DNA of 36,546 nt, taken from Gemmatimonas sp. (GTDB lineage: Bacteria > Gemmatimonadota > Gemmatimonadetes > Gemmatimonadales > Gemmatimonadaceae). Position numbers and translations under genes: made by a program. Under the pieces are notes generated by a model that saw only the letters and a program-made list of their open reading frames with translations, had not been told where the DNA came from and made no database searches. This document shows, piece by piece, positions 18,117-27,226 of this stretch. The stretch's first letter is position 1; each line of letters starts with the position of its first letter. The stretch lies in assembly GCA_011390885.1 (NCBI GenBank), contig JAABRO010000028.1, positions 1 to 36,546 of the forward strand. Direction: 5' to 3'.

Positions 18117-19346
18117 ATGCGCCTCGTCCCGTTCCTCCTCGTTGGACTCGTCGGCTGCGCCGCCGCCGACACCGACCGATCCGCCGCGGCGCCGGCCGGC
18201 GAATACCTGTACCTGTGGACGGCCTCCACCGACTCCACGACGCCCGATTTCCTGGCCGTGCTCGACGTCACCGAGGACTCGGCGCGCTACGGCCGGCTCG
18301 TCACCACGACGCCGGTGCCGGGGCTGGCCAACGGCCCGCACCATACCGAGCACGAGATGCCGGCGGACGGGCGCCTCTTCGCCAACGGCTTCGCCAGCGG
18401 ACAGAGCTTCATCTTCGATCTCACCGACCCGGCGCAGCCGCGCGTGGACGGGCAGTTCGGTGATGTGGACGGTTACGCGCATCCGCACTCCTTCCTGCGA
18501 CTGCCCAACGGCAACGTGCTCGGCACCTTCCAGATGCGGCACGACGCGGACGGCATGACACCCGGCGGGCTCGTGGAGCTCACGCCGCGCGGCGAACGGG
18601 TGCGCAGCGCCTCGGCGGACGCGCCGGGCCTCGACCCGGCCACGCGCGTGTACAGCGCGGGTGTGGTGCCGGCGCTCGACCGGATCGTGACCACCACCAC
18701 GGACATGGACGCCGACGCCGACTACGAAGCTTCGCGGCAGTTGCAGCTGTGGCGGCTGTCGGACCTGTCGTTGCGGCACACCTTCGCGCTTCCGGATGGC
18801 CCGGCCGGTGGCGAGGGGCTGAACACGGCGGAGCCGCGCGTGCTGCGTGACGGACGCACCGTGCTGGTGTCCACCTTCAACTGCGGGCTGTACCTGCTCG
18901 AGGGGCTCGAGGGCGACGCGCCATCGGGGCGCCTGGTCGCGTCGTTTCCGCGCAAGGATGGTGTGTACTGCGCCATCCCGGTGATCGCGGGCGACTACTA
19001 CCTCGTGACGGTGCCAGCGTGGAACGCCGTGGTGAGCCTCGACATCAGCGATCCGTCGGAGCCGCGCGAAGTGGGGCGGGCCACGCTCGACTCCGCCGAC
19101 ATCCCGCACTGGATCGCGCTCTCCCCCGACCAGCGTCGCGTGGTGGTCACCGGCTACCAGGGCATGAAGCACCGCGTCGTCCTGCTGCGTTTCGATCCGG
19201 CGACGGGCGCCCTTTCGATCGACGAACGGTTTCGCGAGGACGGCGCGAGCACGCCCGGGTTCCGGTTCGACGACAAGGCGTGGCCGCACGGCGGCAGCGC
19301 GAAGGGCGTTCCGCACGGCGCGGTGTTCAGCCGTTCCGGGTCGTAG
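18117..19346 (+). CDS. SBP56/methanethiol-oxidase-like beta-propeller lipoprotein
   Basis: The 409-aa protein begins with a lipoprotein signal (LVPFLLVGLVGC, lipidated Cys14). The mature part is built of repeated beta-propeller strands (FLAVLDV, GQSFIFDLTDPAQPRVDGQF, AVVSLDISDPSEPREVGRATL). His-containing stretches HHTEHEMPADGRLFANG, YAHPHSFLRLPNGN, IPHWIALSPD and VPHGAVF match in style the metal-binding His of selenium-binding protein 56/methanethiol oxidase relatives, and CAIP and FNCGLYLLEGL supply cysteines. Methanethiol oxidases yield formaldehyde, sulfide and peroxide; whether this protein does so is uncertain, and a general LVIVD-type propeller is the alternative. It is attached to a membrane facing the periplasm. 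It is divergent from the exported DsrE-like gene. Confidence 0.65.
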   Translation: MRLVPFLLVGLVGCAAADTDRSAAAPAGEYLYLWTASTDSTTPDFLAVLDVTEDSARYGRLVTTTPVPGLANGPHHTEHEMPADGRLFANGFASGQSFIFDLTDPAQPRVDGQFGDVDGYAHPHSFLRLPNGNVLGTFQMRHDADGMTPGGLVELTPRGERVRSASADAPGLDPATRVYSAGVVPALDRIVTTTTDMDADADYEASRQLQLWRLSDLSLRHTFALPDGPAGGEGLNTAEPRVLRDGRTVLVSTFNCGLYLLEGLEGDAPSGRLVASFPRKDGVYCAIPVIAGDYYLVTVPAWNAVVSLDISDPSEPREVGRATLDSADIPHWIALSPDQRRVVVTGYQGMKHRVVLLRFDPATGALSIDERFREDGASTPGFRFDDKAWPHGGSAKGVPHGAVFSRSGS

Positions 19347-19364
19347 CTGGCGGGCGCCACGAAA

Positions 19365-19386
19365 TCCCCGACGCGCGCGCCGGGGA
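19365..19386. terminator. Small GC-rich hairpin after the SBP56-like gene
   Basis: TCCCCG (19365-19370) and CGGGGA (19381-19386) enclose a GC-only 10-base loop 18 bases after the stop at 19346. A second small stem (19390-19404, CCCGA/TCGGG) follows. There is no T-run. These are possible terminators before the SDR gene. Confidence 0.3.
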
Positions 19387-19493
19387 ACGCCCGACGCGAT
19401 CGGGTGTCATTCGCCGCATGATGCACGGCAGGGGCGCCGACGCGCACGACGCGGCGAGTCGTGCGCGGTGCATTGCGCGCCGTGCTGCGGATC

Positions 19494-19499
19494 AGGAGG
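19494..19499 (+). promoter_or_regulatory. Shine-Dalgarno AGGAGG for the SDR gene
   Basis: AGGAGG lies six bases before ATG 19506. It decides this start over the in-frame ATG 19461, which would add residues before the Rossmann strand. Confidence 0.75.
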
Positions 19500-19505
19500 C
19501 GAATC

Positions 19506-20270
19506 ATGCGGCTCGACGGCAAGGTGGTGGTGATCACCGGGGCGGGCTCCGGCACGGGGCGCGCCATGGCGACGCTCTTCGCGGCGGAGGGGGCGAGGAT
19601 CGTGGCTGCGGAATGGCACGCCGATTCGCTCGCCGGTGTGGTCGAGGAGGTCACGCGCGCCGGCGGTGCGATCACCGGCGTGCACGGGGACGTCTCGGTT
19701 GAAGCCGACTGCGCGACCATCATCGATCGGGCCGTGCAGGTGTACGGCCGTCTCGACGTGCTGGTGAACAACGCCGGCGTGATGGACAACGATCACGGCG
19801 TGGGCGAGTTGTCGAACGCGATGTGGGAGCGCGTGCTCGGCATCAACCTCAACGGTCCCATGTATCTCTCGCGCCTGGCGGTGCCGATCATGGTGGCGCA
19901 GGGCGGTGGTTCGGTCGTGAACGTCGCCTCGGTGGCCGGCGTGGGTGGTGGGGCGGCGGGCGCGGCCTACACGGCGTCCAAGCACGCGCTGATCGGACTC
20001 ACGAAGAACACCGCGTTCCGCTACGCGCTCGACAAGGTGCGCTGCAACGCCATCATCGCCGGCGCGATCAACACCAACATCATGCAGAGCGTGGACGCGA
20101 CGAAGATGGACGCCCAGGCCATGGCCCGGTACCAGACGTGGTACGGGGCCATTCCCGCCACGCTCGAGCCGGTCGACATCGCCGAGCTGGCGCTGTACCT
20201 GTCGAGCGATGCGTCGCGGCTGATCAATGGCGCGCTCATCGCCGCCGACGGCGGGTGGACGGCGGCGTAG
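19506..20270 (+). CDS. Short-chain dehydrogenase/reductase (classical SDR)
   Basis: The 254-aa protein is a classical SDR. The cofactor motif is TGAGSGTG (residues 11-18), NNAG is near 87-90, catalytic Ser lies in VNVASVAG, and Tyr and Lys lie in YTASK. The C-terminus has the usual LSSDASRLINGALIAADGGWTAA. The residue after the second beta strand (AEWHADSL) does not settle NAD versus NADP. It would oxidise or reduce a hydroxyl/keto group; the substrate is unknown. It is monocistronic with its own strong ribosome binding site. A 177-base gap with a tandem repeat separates it from the CxxCH protein. Confidence 0.9.
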   Translation: MRLDGKVVVITGAGSGTGRAMATLFAAEGARIVAAEWHADSLAGVVEEVTRAGGAITGVHGDVSVEADCATIIDRAVQVYGRLDVLVNNAGVMDNDHGVGELSNAMWERVLGINLNGPMYLSRLAVPIMVAQGGGSVVNVASVAGVGGGAAGAAYTASKHALIGLTKNTAFRYALDKVRCNAIIAGAINTNIMQSVDATKMDAQAMARYQTWYGAIPATLEPVDIAELALYLSSDASRLINGALIAADGGWTAA

Positions 20271-20346
20271 CATCGGGGGAGCGGTGGCGATCGTCGCGGG
20301 GCGCTGCTGCGGCCAGAGCCGGCCGTTCAACGCTTCGCAAATCGGA

Positions 20347-20364
20347 CCAGTATATCCAGTATAT
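20347..20364. repeat. Tandem 9-base repeat in an AT-rich island
   Basis: CCAGTATAT occurs twice head to tail (20347-20355 and 20356-20364). The surroundings are otherwise GC-rich, and it lies 84 bases upstream of the CxxCH gene at 20448. TATAT-type elements are expected in a promoter -10 region, and the exact doubling may be an activator or repressor site. Confidence 0.5.
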
Positions 20365-20447
20365 GGCGTACCGGTTCGTGCGCGTGCTCGATCCGATCAG
20401 CCTCCCGGCCCCCGTCCTGGCCGACTCCCCGACACCATTCCGGCCCC

Positions 20448-21776
20448 ATGCGCCCCCGCCTCCTGCTCGGCTCCCTCGGACTCGCCGCCGCCGTCGTCGT
20501 GCATGACGTGTCGCGGCGCGCGCCGGTGCCCGAGCCCGTGCCGCACGCTGACGGGCGTGACACCACGCAGGCCGACCCGGTGGCGCGCCTCCAGGCCCGG
20601 CTCGATGCCGGCGTCGCCTCGCTTCCCCACGACTCCGCCTTCGGCTACCTGCCGGCGCTGCTGCGCACGCTCGGCATTCCGCTCTCGTCGCAGGGACTCG
20701 TCTTCTCGCGCACCAGCCTGCAGACGGACAAGATCACGCCCTGGTCGCCGCGCGCGCTGTACTACAACGACGACGTGTACATCGGGTACGTGCAGGAGAG
20801 TCACTTCCTCGAGATCGCCGCGATGCATCCCACGAAGGGGGCGGTGTTCTACACGCTCACGCAGGACGCCACCGAGAAGCCGGTGTTCGAACGGGAGACG
20901 CGCACCTGCCTCATGTGCCACCAGTCGCGCGCCACCACGGGCGGTGTGCCGGGGCTCATGGTGCTCTCGTCCATCACCGACAAGTACGGCTATCCCATCA
21001 CCGGGGTGCATGACGGCGGCATGACTGACGCCACGCCGATCCGGCAGCGCTGGGGCGGATGGTACGTGACCGGCACGCACGGCACCGGCACCACAGGCGC
21101 CGCCGGCCACAGCGGCAACGTGTACTCGCCGCTCTTCCGCCACGAGATCCCGGACAAGCAGCGCTACCGCACCGAACTCGACCTCACCGTCGAAAGCGAT
21201 CGTACGCAGCTCGAGGGCAAGTTCGACCCATCACCCTACCCGAGCGCGCACAGTGACATCGTGGCGCTCATGGTGCTCGTGCACCAGACCACCGTGCACA
21301 ACCTGCTCGCCGGCCTGCACGAGATCGCCGAGGTCACGCCGCCGTCGGTGGCAGACGCGGCGGCCGGCGAATCGGCGGAGGCCACGCGCCTCAACGGCGC
21401 CGTGGAGCGACTGCTGCGCGCGATGCTGTTCGTGCAGGAAGCGCCGCTGGCCGGCCCCATGCGCGGCACCACATCGTTCGCGAAGGACTTCGCCTCGCTT
21501 GGACCGCGCGATGCGCGTGGCCGCTCGCTGCGCGACTTCGACCTCGAGACGCGGCTGTTCCGCCATCCGCTCAGCTTCCTGATCTACTCCGAGAGCTTCG
21601 ACGCGCTGCCGGAGGTGGCCACCCGCGCCTTCTACCAGCGCCTCGACGCCATCCTGCGCGGCGACGAACAGGACGCCGCCTACGCGCACCTCACCGCCGC
21701 CGACCGCAAGGCCGTGCGTGAGATCCTCGAGGCTACCAAGCCGGCGTTCGTGCGGGCGCGGCAGACGTCTGGCTGA
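20448..21776 (+). CDS. Exported protein with a single heme c motif (CxxCH)
   Basis: The 442-aa protein has an N-terminal hydrophobic segment ([14 protein letters not shown], 5-18) acting as a signal anchor or signal peptide. A conserved block follows: [45 protein letters not shown], then CLMCH (Cys154, Cys157, His158), a covalent heme c site, then [29 protein letters not shown] and HSGNVYSPL. The latter half is helical and His-rich. It resembles a conserved uncharacterised family in which one CxxCH lies within an otherwise unnamed domain. It is probably a periplasmic electron-transfer or heme enzyme. The function is unknown. A possible promoter repeat lies upstream. Confidence 0.75.
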   Translation: MRPRLLLGSLGLAAAVVVHDVSRRAPVPEPVPHADGRDTTQADPVARLQARLDAGVASLPHDSAFGYLPALLRTLGIPLSSQGLVFSRTSLQTDKITPWSPRALYYNDDVYIGYVQESHFLEIAAMHPTKGAVFYTLTQDATEKPVFERETRTCLMCHQSRATTGGVPGLMVLSSITDKYGYPITGVHDGGMTDATPIRQRWGGWYVTGTHGTGTTGAAGHSGNVYSPLFRHEIPDKQRYRTELDLTVESDRTQLEGKFDPSPYPSAHSDIVALMVLVHQTTVHNLLAGLHEIAEVTPPSVADAAAGESAEATRLNGAVERLLRAMLFVQEAPLAGPMRGTTSFAKDFASLGPRDARGRSLRDFDLETRLFRHPLSFLIYSESFDALPEVATRAFYQRLDAILRGDEQDAAYAHLTAADRKAVREILEATKPAFVRARQTSG

Positions 21777-21827
21777 GCACGAGCGTCGACTCAAGCTGCC
21801 AGGCGGGGCGGCCGACACTCCGGGGTG

Positions 21828-21850
21828 GCAGGGCAGTGATCGCGCCCTGC
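21828..21850. terminator. Hairpin between the CxxCH and chemoreceptor genes
   Basis: GCAGGGC and GCCCTGC form a perfect 7-bp stem with a 9-base loop, 52 bases after the CxxCH stop and 21 bases before the chemoreceptor ATG at 21872. It could end the upstream transcript or influence initiation of the next gene. No T-run. Confidence 0.3.
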
Positions 21851-21871
21851 TCCACGATCGACGCCCTCCGC

Positions 21872-23470
21872 ATGAGCCGCTCCCTGCCCAGCCTCGCCCG
21901 ACGTACCACCCGTCAGATCACGATCGGAGCGATTCCTGCCGTTGGCCTGGCGGCCGGAGCGGTCGCCGTGGCGCTGCGCCTCGATGCCTCCTCGCGTGCC
22001 GAGATGCTGCGCACGGTCCTGCCGCCCGATCAGGCGGCGGCCATGGCGGAGCAGCTGATGGCAGCCGCCGATCGCCTCACGCTGGTGATCGCGATCGCCT
22101 GCCTGGCGTGTGTCGGCATGCTCGCGGTCGTGATCCAGCTGCTCCTCGGCCGAGCCATGCGGCCGCTCGCCCACCTCGCCGATGTCGCGGACGCGGTGTC
22201 GAGTGGAGACCTCACGATCGCGATCGAGATTCCCACGACGGAGGATGAAGTACGTCGGCTTGCCCTGGCGATGCAGGCCGTCGTGACGGCCGAGCAGCGT
22301 CTCGAGGCGGCCGCCGGCGCGCTCGCCGAGGGGCGTGTGGACGTGTCGGTGCCGGCGCGTGGTGAGTCGGACGCGCTGGCCAAGGCGATGGAACACCTTC
22401 GCCTGACGATCGCCGCGCTGGTGGCCGATGCCACCGGGATGGCTCGAGCGGCGGCCCGCGGCGATCTGGGGCATCGCAGCGCCGCCCCACAGCATCGCGG
22501 CGTCTTCGCCGACCTGCTGCACGCGCTCGACGACACGGCAACGGCCGTCGCGCGTCCGTTGCGCGCGGCAGGCAGCACGCTCGAGCGGATGGCCGCGGGC
22601 GACCTCGGCGCGCGCATGGCCGGCGTCCATGCGGGGGAGTACGGCCGGTTGCGCGACGCCGTCGATTCCAGCGTGGCCACTCTGCAGGAGACGCTGGCGG
22701 AGGTCGCGACCGCCTCCCGCGACGTACGCGCGGCGGGCCGACAGCTCGACGGAGCCGCCACGACGCTTGCGGCCTCGGCAAATCGGCAGGCGGAGGCGGT
22801 GCATCAGGTGTCGAGCGAACTCGGAGCCGTCGAGTCCGCATCGATGGTGTCAGTTGCGGCCGCGTCCGCTGCGCAGGCGAGCGGTGACGCCCTGCGCAGC
22901 CGCGGTGCCAGCGGAGAGCGCCTCATGGCCGTCGTGGCCGAGTCCACCACGCACGCACAGACGTCGGTGCGGGAGGCGGCGCGCATCGTGCGAACGATCG
23001 ACGAGATCGCGTTCCAGACGCGCCTGCTCGCCCTCAACGCCGCGGTCGAGGCGGCGAGGGCAGGCGATGCCGGACAGGGGTTTTCCGTGGTGGCTGCCGA
23101 GGTCGGGGCGCTGGCGCGGCGCTCGTCGGAGGCCGCAGGGCAGACGGCCGCCCTGATCGCGGCGGTGCTCGAGAGCACGGACGAGAATGCGACGCGTGTG
23201 GGCGAGGCGATCGATGCCTTCACCGCCGTCGCGTCGGGACTCACCGGCGTGCAGGCGAGCATCGCCACGATGTCCCGGCAGGTGCACGAGCAGCGTGACG
23301 GCCTGCAACGGATCACGCAGGCGATGTCGCACATCGCGTCCACCACGCAGGAGGTATCGTCCACCGCGGAGGAGAGCGCCGCGGCGGCGTCGGAGCTTGC
23401 GCGGCATGCCCGCGGCCTCGACGACCTCGCCTCCCGGTTCCATTACGAGCAGCTGGTTCGCGCCGCCTGA
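21872..23470 (+). CDS. Methyl-accepting chemotaxis protein with repeated HAMP-like modules
   Basis: The 532-aa protein has two membrane helices (about 17-36 and 69-93) with only about 32 residues between them, so there is no periplasmic ligand domain. Several HAMP-like units follow: [19 protein letters not shown] (97-115), [35 protein letters not shown]...[10 protein letters not shown] and [28 protein letters not shown]. The signalling hairpin tip is well conserved ([47 protein letters not shown]), so it should bind CheA/CheW. It may sense through the membrane or an intracellular signal. No che genes are in the window. GTG 21836 is an alternative start 36 bases upstream; ATG 21872 gives the better N-terminus. 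Confidence 0.88.
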   Translation: MSRSLPSLARRTTRQITIGAIPAVGLAAGAVAVALRLDASSRAEMLRTVLPPDQAAAMAEQLMAAADRLTLVIAIACLACVGMLAVVIQLLLGRAMRPLAHLADVADAVSSGDLTIAIEIPTTEDEVRRLALAMQAVVTAEQRLEAAAGALAEGRVDVSVPARGESDALAKAMEHLRLTIAALVADATGMARAAARGDLGHRSAAPQHRGVFADLLHALDDTATAVARPLRAAGSTLERMAAGDLGARMAGVHAGEYGRLRDAVDSSVATLQETLAEVATASRDVRAAGRQLDGAATTLAASANRQAEAVHQVSSELGAVESASMVSVAAASAAQASGDALRSRGASGERLMAVVAESTTHAQTSVREAARIVRTIDEIAFQTRLLALNAAVEAARAGDAGQGFSVVAAEVGALARRSSEAAGQTAALIAAVLESTDENATRVGEAIDAFTAVASGLTGVQASIATMSRQVHEQRDGLQRITQAMSHIASTTQEVSSTAEESAAAASELARHARGLDDLASRFHYEQLVRAA

Positions 23471-23483
23471 GGCGCCGCGCCGA

Positions 23484-23506
23484 GGCACGGCGGGCTACCG
23501 CGTGCC
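23484..23506. terminator. Bulged GC-rich hairpin at the chemoreceptor / malQ convergent junction
   Basis: GGCAC-G-GCGG (23484-23493) pairs with CCGC-GTGCC (23498-23506), nine pairs with one bulged G, between the chemoreceptor stop (23470) and the end of malQ (23495, whose stop codon is in the loop). It is likely bidirectional and has no T-run. Confidence 0.4.
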
Positions 23507-24988
23507 GTCCCGTTCGTAGGTGGTCACCAGCGCGCGCACGCGCTCCACGATGTCGTGCGTGAGCTGGTCCCACGTGAAGCGGAAGGTCCAGTTGCCGTCC
23601 ACGCGCCCCGGCAGGTTCATGCGTGCCTCGCTGCCGAGGCCGAGCAGGTCCTGCAGCGGCACGATCGCTGTGTCGCACGCCGACGCCATCGCGGCGCGGA
23701 TCATGGCCCAGTGCAGCGCGCGCCCGTCGGCATCGAGATAACGCGTCGCGTAGTCACGCTCGGCCGTCGCATCCGCCACCGAGCGTGTGGAGTCGCCCGC
23801 GTCGGCTGGTTGCCACCACCCCATGATCGTGTCGTTGTCGTGCGTGCCGGTGTACACCACGGCGTGCTTCGGGAACGCGTGCGGCCGCATGATGCGCGCG
23901 TCCGGATCGACACCGAACGAGAACTGCAGCACGCACATGCCGGGGTACTGCCAGCGTTCGCGCAGCGCTTCCACCTCGGGCGTGATGATGCCGAGGTTCT
24001 CGGCCACGATCGGCAGCGGACCGAGGGCGTCGTGGATGGCCCGAAACAGCGCGTCCCCCGGACCGGGTTGCCAGCGTCCGTGCTCGGCGGTGGTCGCGTG
24101 GCCGGGCACCTCCCAGTACGACTCGAAGCCGCGGAAGTGGTCGATGCGCACGACGTCGAACTGCGTGAACGCCGCGCGCACGCGCCGGATCCACCAGCGG
24201 TAGCCGTCGGCGTGCATGGCGTCCCAATCGTACAACGGATTGCCCCACAGCTGCCCGGTCGCACTGAAGTAGTCGGGCGGCACGCCGGCCTGCACCTGCA
24301 GCGACCCGTCGACGTGCAGTCGGAACTGGTCCGGGTCGGTCCACACGTCGGCGCTGTCGTGCGCCACGTAGATCGGCAGGTCGCCCATGATGCGGATGCC
24401 ACGCTCCGCGGCCGCGCGACGCAGCGCGCGCCACTGACCGTCGAAGAGGAACTGCTCCACCTGGCGGGCCTCGATGCCGCCGGCCAGACGCCTGCGCGCC
24501 GCGGCGAGCGCGGAGGGTTCGCGCATGGCGAGCTCACGCGGCCACGCGGTCCACGCCGCGCCACCATGCGCATCCTTGAGCGCCATGAAGAGCGCGTAGT
24601 CCGGCAGCCAGTCGGCGTGTGCCGCCACGAACGCTCGATACGCGTCGTCGCGCGGCGTGGCCGCGATCGCGCGCTGCAGCAGGCGCCGCTTGTGCGCATG
24701 CACACGCCCGTACTCCACGCGATGCGCGTCGAATGGCGCGCCGTCGGCGTGCGGCTCGGGCGGCAGCGCAATGAGCAGCGGATTGCCGGCGAAGGCGGAA
24801 AACACCTGGTACGGCGAGTCGCCGTAGCCGGTGGGGCCGAGCGGGAGCACCTGCCAGAGGCGCACGCCGGCGGCCGCGAGCACGTCGAGCCAGCGCAGCG
24901 CGTCCTCGCCCAGCTCGCCGATGCCGTTGGGGCCGGGGAGCGACGTGGGGTGCAGCAGCACGCCGGCAACGCGGGGGAAGGTCACCAT
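23495..24988 (-). CDS. malQ: 4-alpha-glucanotransferase (amylomaltase, GH77)
   Basis: The 497-aa protein is a full-length GH77 enzyme. It has the N-terminal VAGVLLHPTSLPGPNGIGELG, LWQVLPLGPTGYGDSPYQVFSAFAGNP, GDLPIYVAHDSADVWTDPDQF, the VRIDHFRGF nucleophile region (Asp283), the acid/base Glu330 in IVAENLG, and GTHDNDT with the third carboxylate near 384. It transfers alpha-1,4-glucan segments between chains in the cytoplasm, serving maltodextrin or glycogen use. The start at 24988 gives the usual amylomaltase N-terminus; the frame is open upstream but not conserved there. The Nudix gene lies 22 bases upstream on the same strand, so the two may share a transcript. Confidence 0.93.
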   Translation of the reverse strand: MVTFPRVAGVLLHPTSLPGPNGIGELGEDALRWLDVLAAAGVRLWQVLPLGPTGYGDSPYQVFSAFAGNPLLIALPPEPHADGAPFDAHRVEYGRVHAHKRRLLQRAIAATPRDDAYRAFVAAHADWLPDYALFMALKDAHGGAAWTAWPRELAMREPSALAAARRRLAGGIEARQVEQFLFDGQWRALRRAAAERGIRIMGDLPIYVAHDSADVWTDPDQFRLHVDGSLQVQAGVPPDYFSATGQLWGNPLYDWDAMHADGYRWWIRRVRAAFTQFDVVRIDHFRGFESYWEVPGHATTAEHGRWQPGPGDALFRAIHDALGPLPIVAENLGIITPEVEALRERWQYPGMCVLQFSFGVDPDARIMRPHAFPKHAVVYTGTHDNDTIMGWWQPADAGDSTRSVADATAERDYATRYLDADGRALHWAMIRAAMASACDTAIVPLQDLLGLGSEARMNLPGRVDGNWTFRFTWDQLTHDIVERVRALVTTYERDGTR

Positions 24989-25010
24989 GCGGCAGACCCG
25001 TTCGATGCGG

Positions 25011-25499
25011 TCATGGTGTGACCGGCGCGAGTGGTGCCGGCCGGTAGCCCAGCGCGCGCAGGTGCACGATCGGCAGGAAGAGCGGCGTGGGCATGGCATC
25101 CCAGTCGCACCAGCGCCATTCGGCGCACTTGTCGGGCTCGTGCACCACGGGCTCCGAGGTCACCGCGTCGGGCGCGAGTTCGGCCACCACGAACAGCGTC
25201 ACGTAGTGGCGTGCCGGGTCGAACACGTCGTTGGTGTAGGGACCACGCGCGACCACGTGCACGTCGAGTCCGGTCTCCTCACGCACCTCACGCTCGGCGC
25301 AGGCTTCCACGGCCTCGAACGCCTCGAGGTGTCCACCGGGAAACTGCCAGTGGTCGGCGCCGTGCGTGTTGCCGATGCGACGGCCGAGCAGCACGCGCCC
25401 TTCGTGGCACACGATCGCCGCCACGCCCACGCGCGGCCACGTCGCCGTCGCGCGCGACGCGGTCGTGCCGTCGTGGCCCGCTGCCGTACCGGGTGCCAT
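25011..25499 (-). CDS. Nudix hydrolase
   Basis: The 162-aa protein carries a complete Nudix box, GGHLEAFEAVEACAEREVREETGLDV (55-80, fitting GX5EX7REUXEEXGU). It is preceded by VGVAAIVCHEGRVLLGRR and WQFPGGH and followed by DVFDPARHYVTLFVVAEL. It would hydrolyse a nucleoside diphosphate derivative in a Mg-dependent way, possibly an 8-oxo-dGTP- or dihydroneopterin-type substrate. The C-terminal FLPIVHLRALGY is usual for MutT-like members of this length. Two starts are possible, 25499 or 25511; the latter would overlap the divergent aminotransferase start. It lies upstream of malQ in the same direction. Confidence 0.88.
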   Translation of the reverse strand: MAPGTAAGHDGTTASRATATWPRVGVAAIVCHEGRVLLGRRIGNTHGADHWQFPGGHLEAFEAVEACAEREVREETGLDVHVVARGPYTNDVFDPARHYVTLFVVAELAPDAVTSEPVVHEPDKCAEWRWCDWDAMPTPLFLPIVHLRALGYRPAPLAPVTP

Positions 25500-25509
25500 A
25501 TTCGCGTGC

Positions 25510-26670
25510 ATGCCCACCACCTCCCGTCGTCTCGAGTCGATCTCCGAATCCGTCATTCGCGGCACCACGCGCACCGCGACCCAGTACGGGGCCATCAACC
25601 TCGCGCAGGGCTTTCCGGATTTCCCGCCACCGCCCGCCCTGCTCGACGCCCTCGCGGTGGCCGCGCACGGACCGGCCCACCAGTACGCCGTGACCTGGGG
25701 CGCGCCCCGCTTCCGCGAGGCGCTCGCCCGCAAGATCACCCGCGACGCCGGCCGGCCCATCGACCCCGACCAGCACCTCGTGGTCACCTGCGGCAGCACC
25801 GAGGCGATGATGGTGGCCATGATGACGGCGTGCAATCCGGGCGACAAGGTCATCATCTTCTCGCCGTACTACGAGAACTACTACGCCGACACGATTCTCG
25901 CGGGCGCCGAGGCGATCTGGGTGTCGCTGCACCCGCCCACGTTCAGCTTCGACCCCGACGAACTCGAGCGCGCCTTCGCACAGGGCGCCAAGGCGATCAT
26001 CCTCTGCAATCCGGGCAACCCGACCGGCAAGGTGTTCACGCGCGAGGAGCTCACCACGATCGTCGCGCTGGCCGAGAAGTACGACGCGTACATCATCACG
26101 GACGAGCCGTACGAGCACATGGTGTACGCGCCCGCCGAGCATGTGTACACGCACGCGCTGCCGGGTGCGTTCGAGCGCACCATCGTGTGCAACTCGCTGA
26201 GCAAGACCTACTCGATCACCGGTTGGCGCATCGGGTACGTGCTGGGGCCGCCCGACGTGATCCGCGCCGCGCGCAAGGTGCACGACTTCCTCACCATCGG
26301 TGCCGCCGCGCCGCTGCAGGAGGCGGCCGTGACCGCGCTCGAGTTCCCGCCCAGCTACTACGACGAGCTGCGCGCCTTCTACACGCGCCAGCGCGACCTC
26401 TTCCTGGGGTACCTGCGCCAGACGGGGCTGCCGTTTCCGGAGCCGCAGGGCGCGTACTACGTGATGGTGGACATCTCCTCGCTGGGCTTCGCGACCGACG
26501 GCGAGGCCAGCGACTGGTTCATCAAGGAGATCGGGGTGGCGGGTGTGGCCGGCTCGAGCTTCTTCCGCGAGCCGATCCACGACTACATCCGGTTCCACTT
26601 CGCCAAGAGCGACGCCGTGCTGCACGCCGCCGGCGAGCGGCTGCTCCGCCTCAAGGACGGCCGCCGATAG
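25510..26670 (+). CDS. Class I/II pyridoxal-phosphate aminotransferase
   Basis: The 386-aa fold-type I aminotransferase has [13 protein letters not shown] near the N-terminus, [13 protein letters not shown], the [19 protein letters not shown] active-site strand, [15 protein letters not shown], Asp198 and Tyr201 in ITDEPYEHM, the Schiff-base Lys232 in [15 protein letters not shown] and substrate-carboxylate Arg residues (Arg240; and RFHF near the end). It resembles the kynurenine/methionine aminotransferase branch, so aromatic or sulfur amino acids are possible donors; aspartate is also possible. ATG 25510 overlaps the alternative start of the divergent Nudix gene, so the promoters must lie inside each other's coding regions. 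Confidence 0.9.
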   Translation: MPTTSRRLESISESVIRGTTRTATQYGAINLAQGFPDFPPPPALLDALAVAAHGPAHQYAVTWGAPRFREALARKITRDAGRPIDPDQHLVVTCGSTEAMMVAMMTACNPGDKVIIFSPYYENYYADTILAGAEAIWVSLHPPTFSFDPDELERAFAQGAKAIILCNPGNPTGKVFTREELTTIVALAEKYDAYIITDEPYEHMVYAPAEHVYTHALPGAFERTIVCNSLSKTYSITGWRIGYVLGPPDVIRAARKVHDFLTIGAAAPLQEAAVTALEFPPSYYDELRAFYTRQRDLFLGYLRQTGLPFPEPQGAYYVMVDISSLGFATDGEASDWFIKEIGVAGVAGSSFFREPIHDYIRFHFAKSDAVLHAAGERLLRLKDGRR

Positions 26671-26737
26671 GGCGCCGACGCTGGACGGGGGGCGGGCAAT
26701 CACCGATCTTTGCAGCATCCCTCCTCCCGGCCCGCCC

Positions 26738-27226
26738 ATGAACATCACGCTGAAGGTCAACGGGCAGTCCCGCACGGTCGACGTACCGGCGGACATGCCT
26801 CTCCTCTGGGTCCTGCGCGACGAGCTCGACCTCAAGGGCACCAAGTTCGGTTGCGGCTCGCAGCAGTGCGGCGCGTGCACCGTGCACGTGAACGGCTCGC
26901 CTGTGCGCTCGTGCCAGCGCCGCGTCTCCGCGGTGCAGAACGCCGAGATCACCACCATCGAGGGGCTCGCCCCCGATGGCACCCACGCGCTGCAGCGCGC
27001 CTGGGACGAGCTCGATGTGCCGCAGTGCGGCTACTGCCAGGCCGGCCAGCTCATGCGCGCGGCCGCGCTCCTCGAGCGCACGCCGAAGCCCACGGACGCC
27101 GACATCGACACGGCCATGAGCGGCAACCTCTGCCGCTGCGCCACGTACCCGCGCATCCGGCAGGGCATTCACCGCGCCGCCGAGCTGCTGGCCTCGCCCA
27201 CGCCCGAGGGAGGGAACCGCGAATGA
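26738..27226 (+). CDS. Two-[2Fe-2S] small subunit of a molybdenum hydroxylase (IorA-like)
   Basis: The 162-aa protein has the plant-ferredoxin cluster Cys39, Cys44, Cys47 and Cys59 ([12 protein letters not shown], then RSC) and the second cluster Cys97, Cys100, Cys132 and Cys134 ([26 protein letters not shown]). These are the two [2Fe-2S] sites that pass electrons from molybdopterin. It is the small subunit of an isoquinoline-1-oxidoreductase/nicotinate-dehydrogenase-like complex and has no signal peptide; it would be co-exported with the large subunit. It overlaps the large-subunit gene by ATGA at 27223-27226. No FAD or cytochrome c subunit gene is adjacent, so the electron acceptor is encoded elsewhere. 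Confidence 0.92.
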   Translation: MNITLKVNGQSRTVDVPADMPLLWVLRDELDLKGTKFGCGSQQCGACTVHVNGSPVRSCQRRVSAVQNAEITTIEGLAPDGTHALQRAWDELDVPQCGYCQAGQLMRAAALLERTPKPTDADIDTAMSGNLCRCATYPRIRQGIHRAAELLASPTPEGGNRE

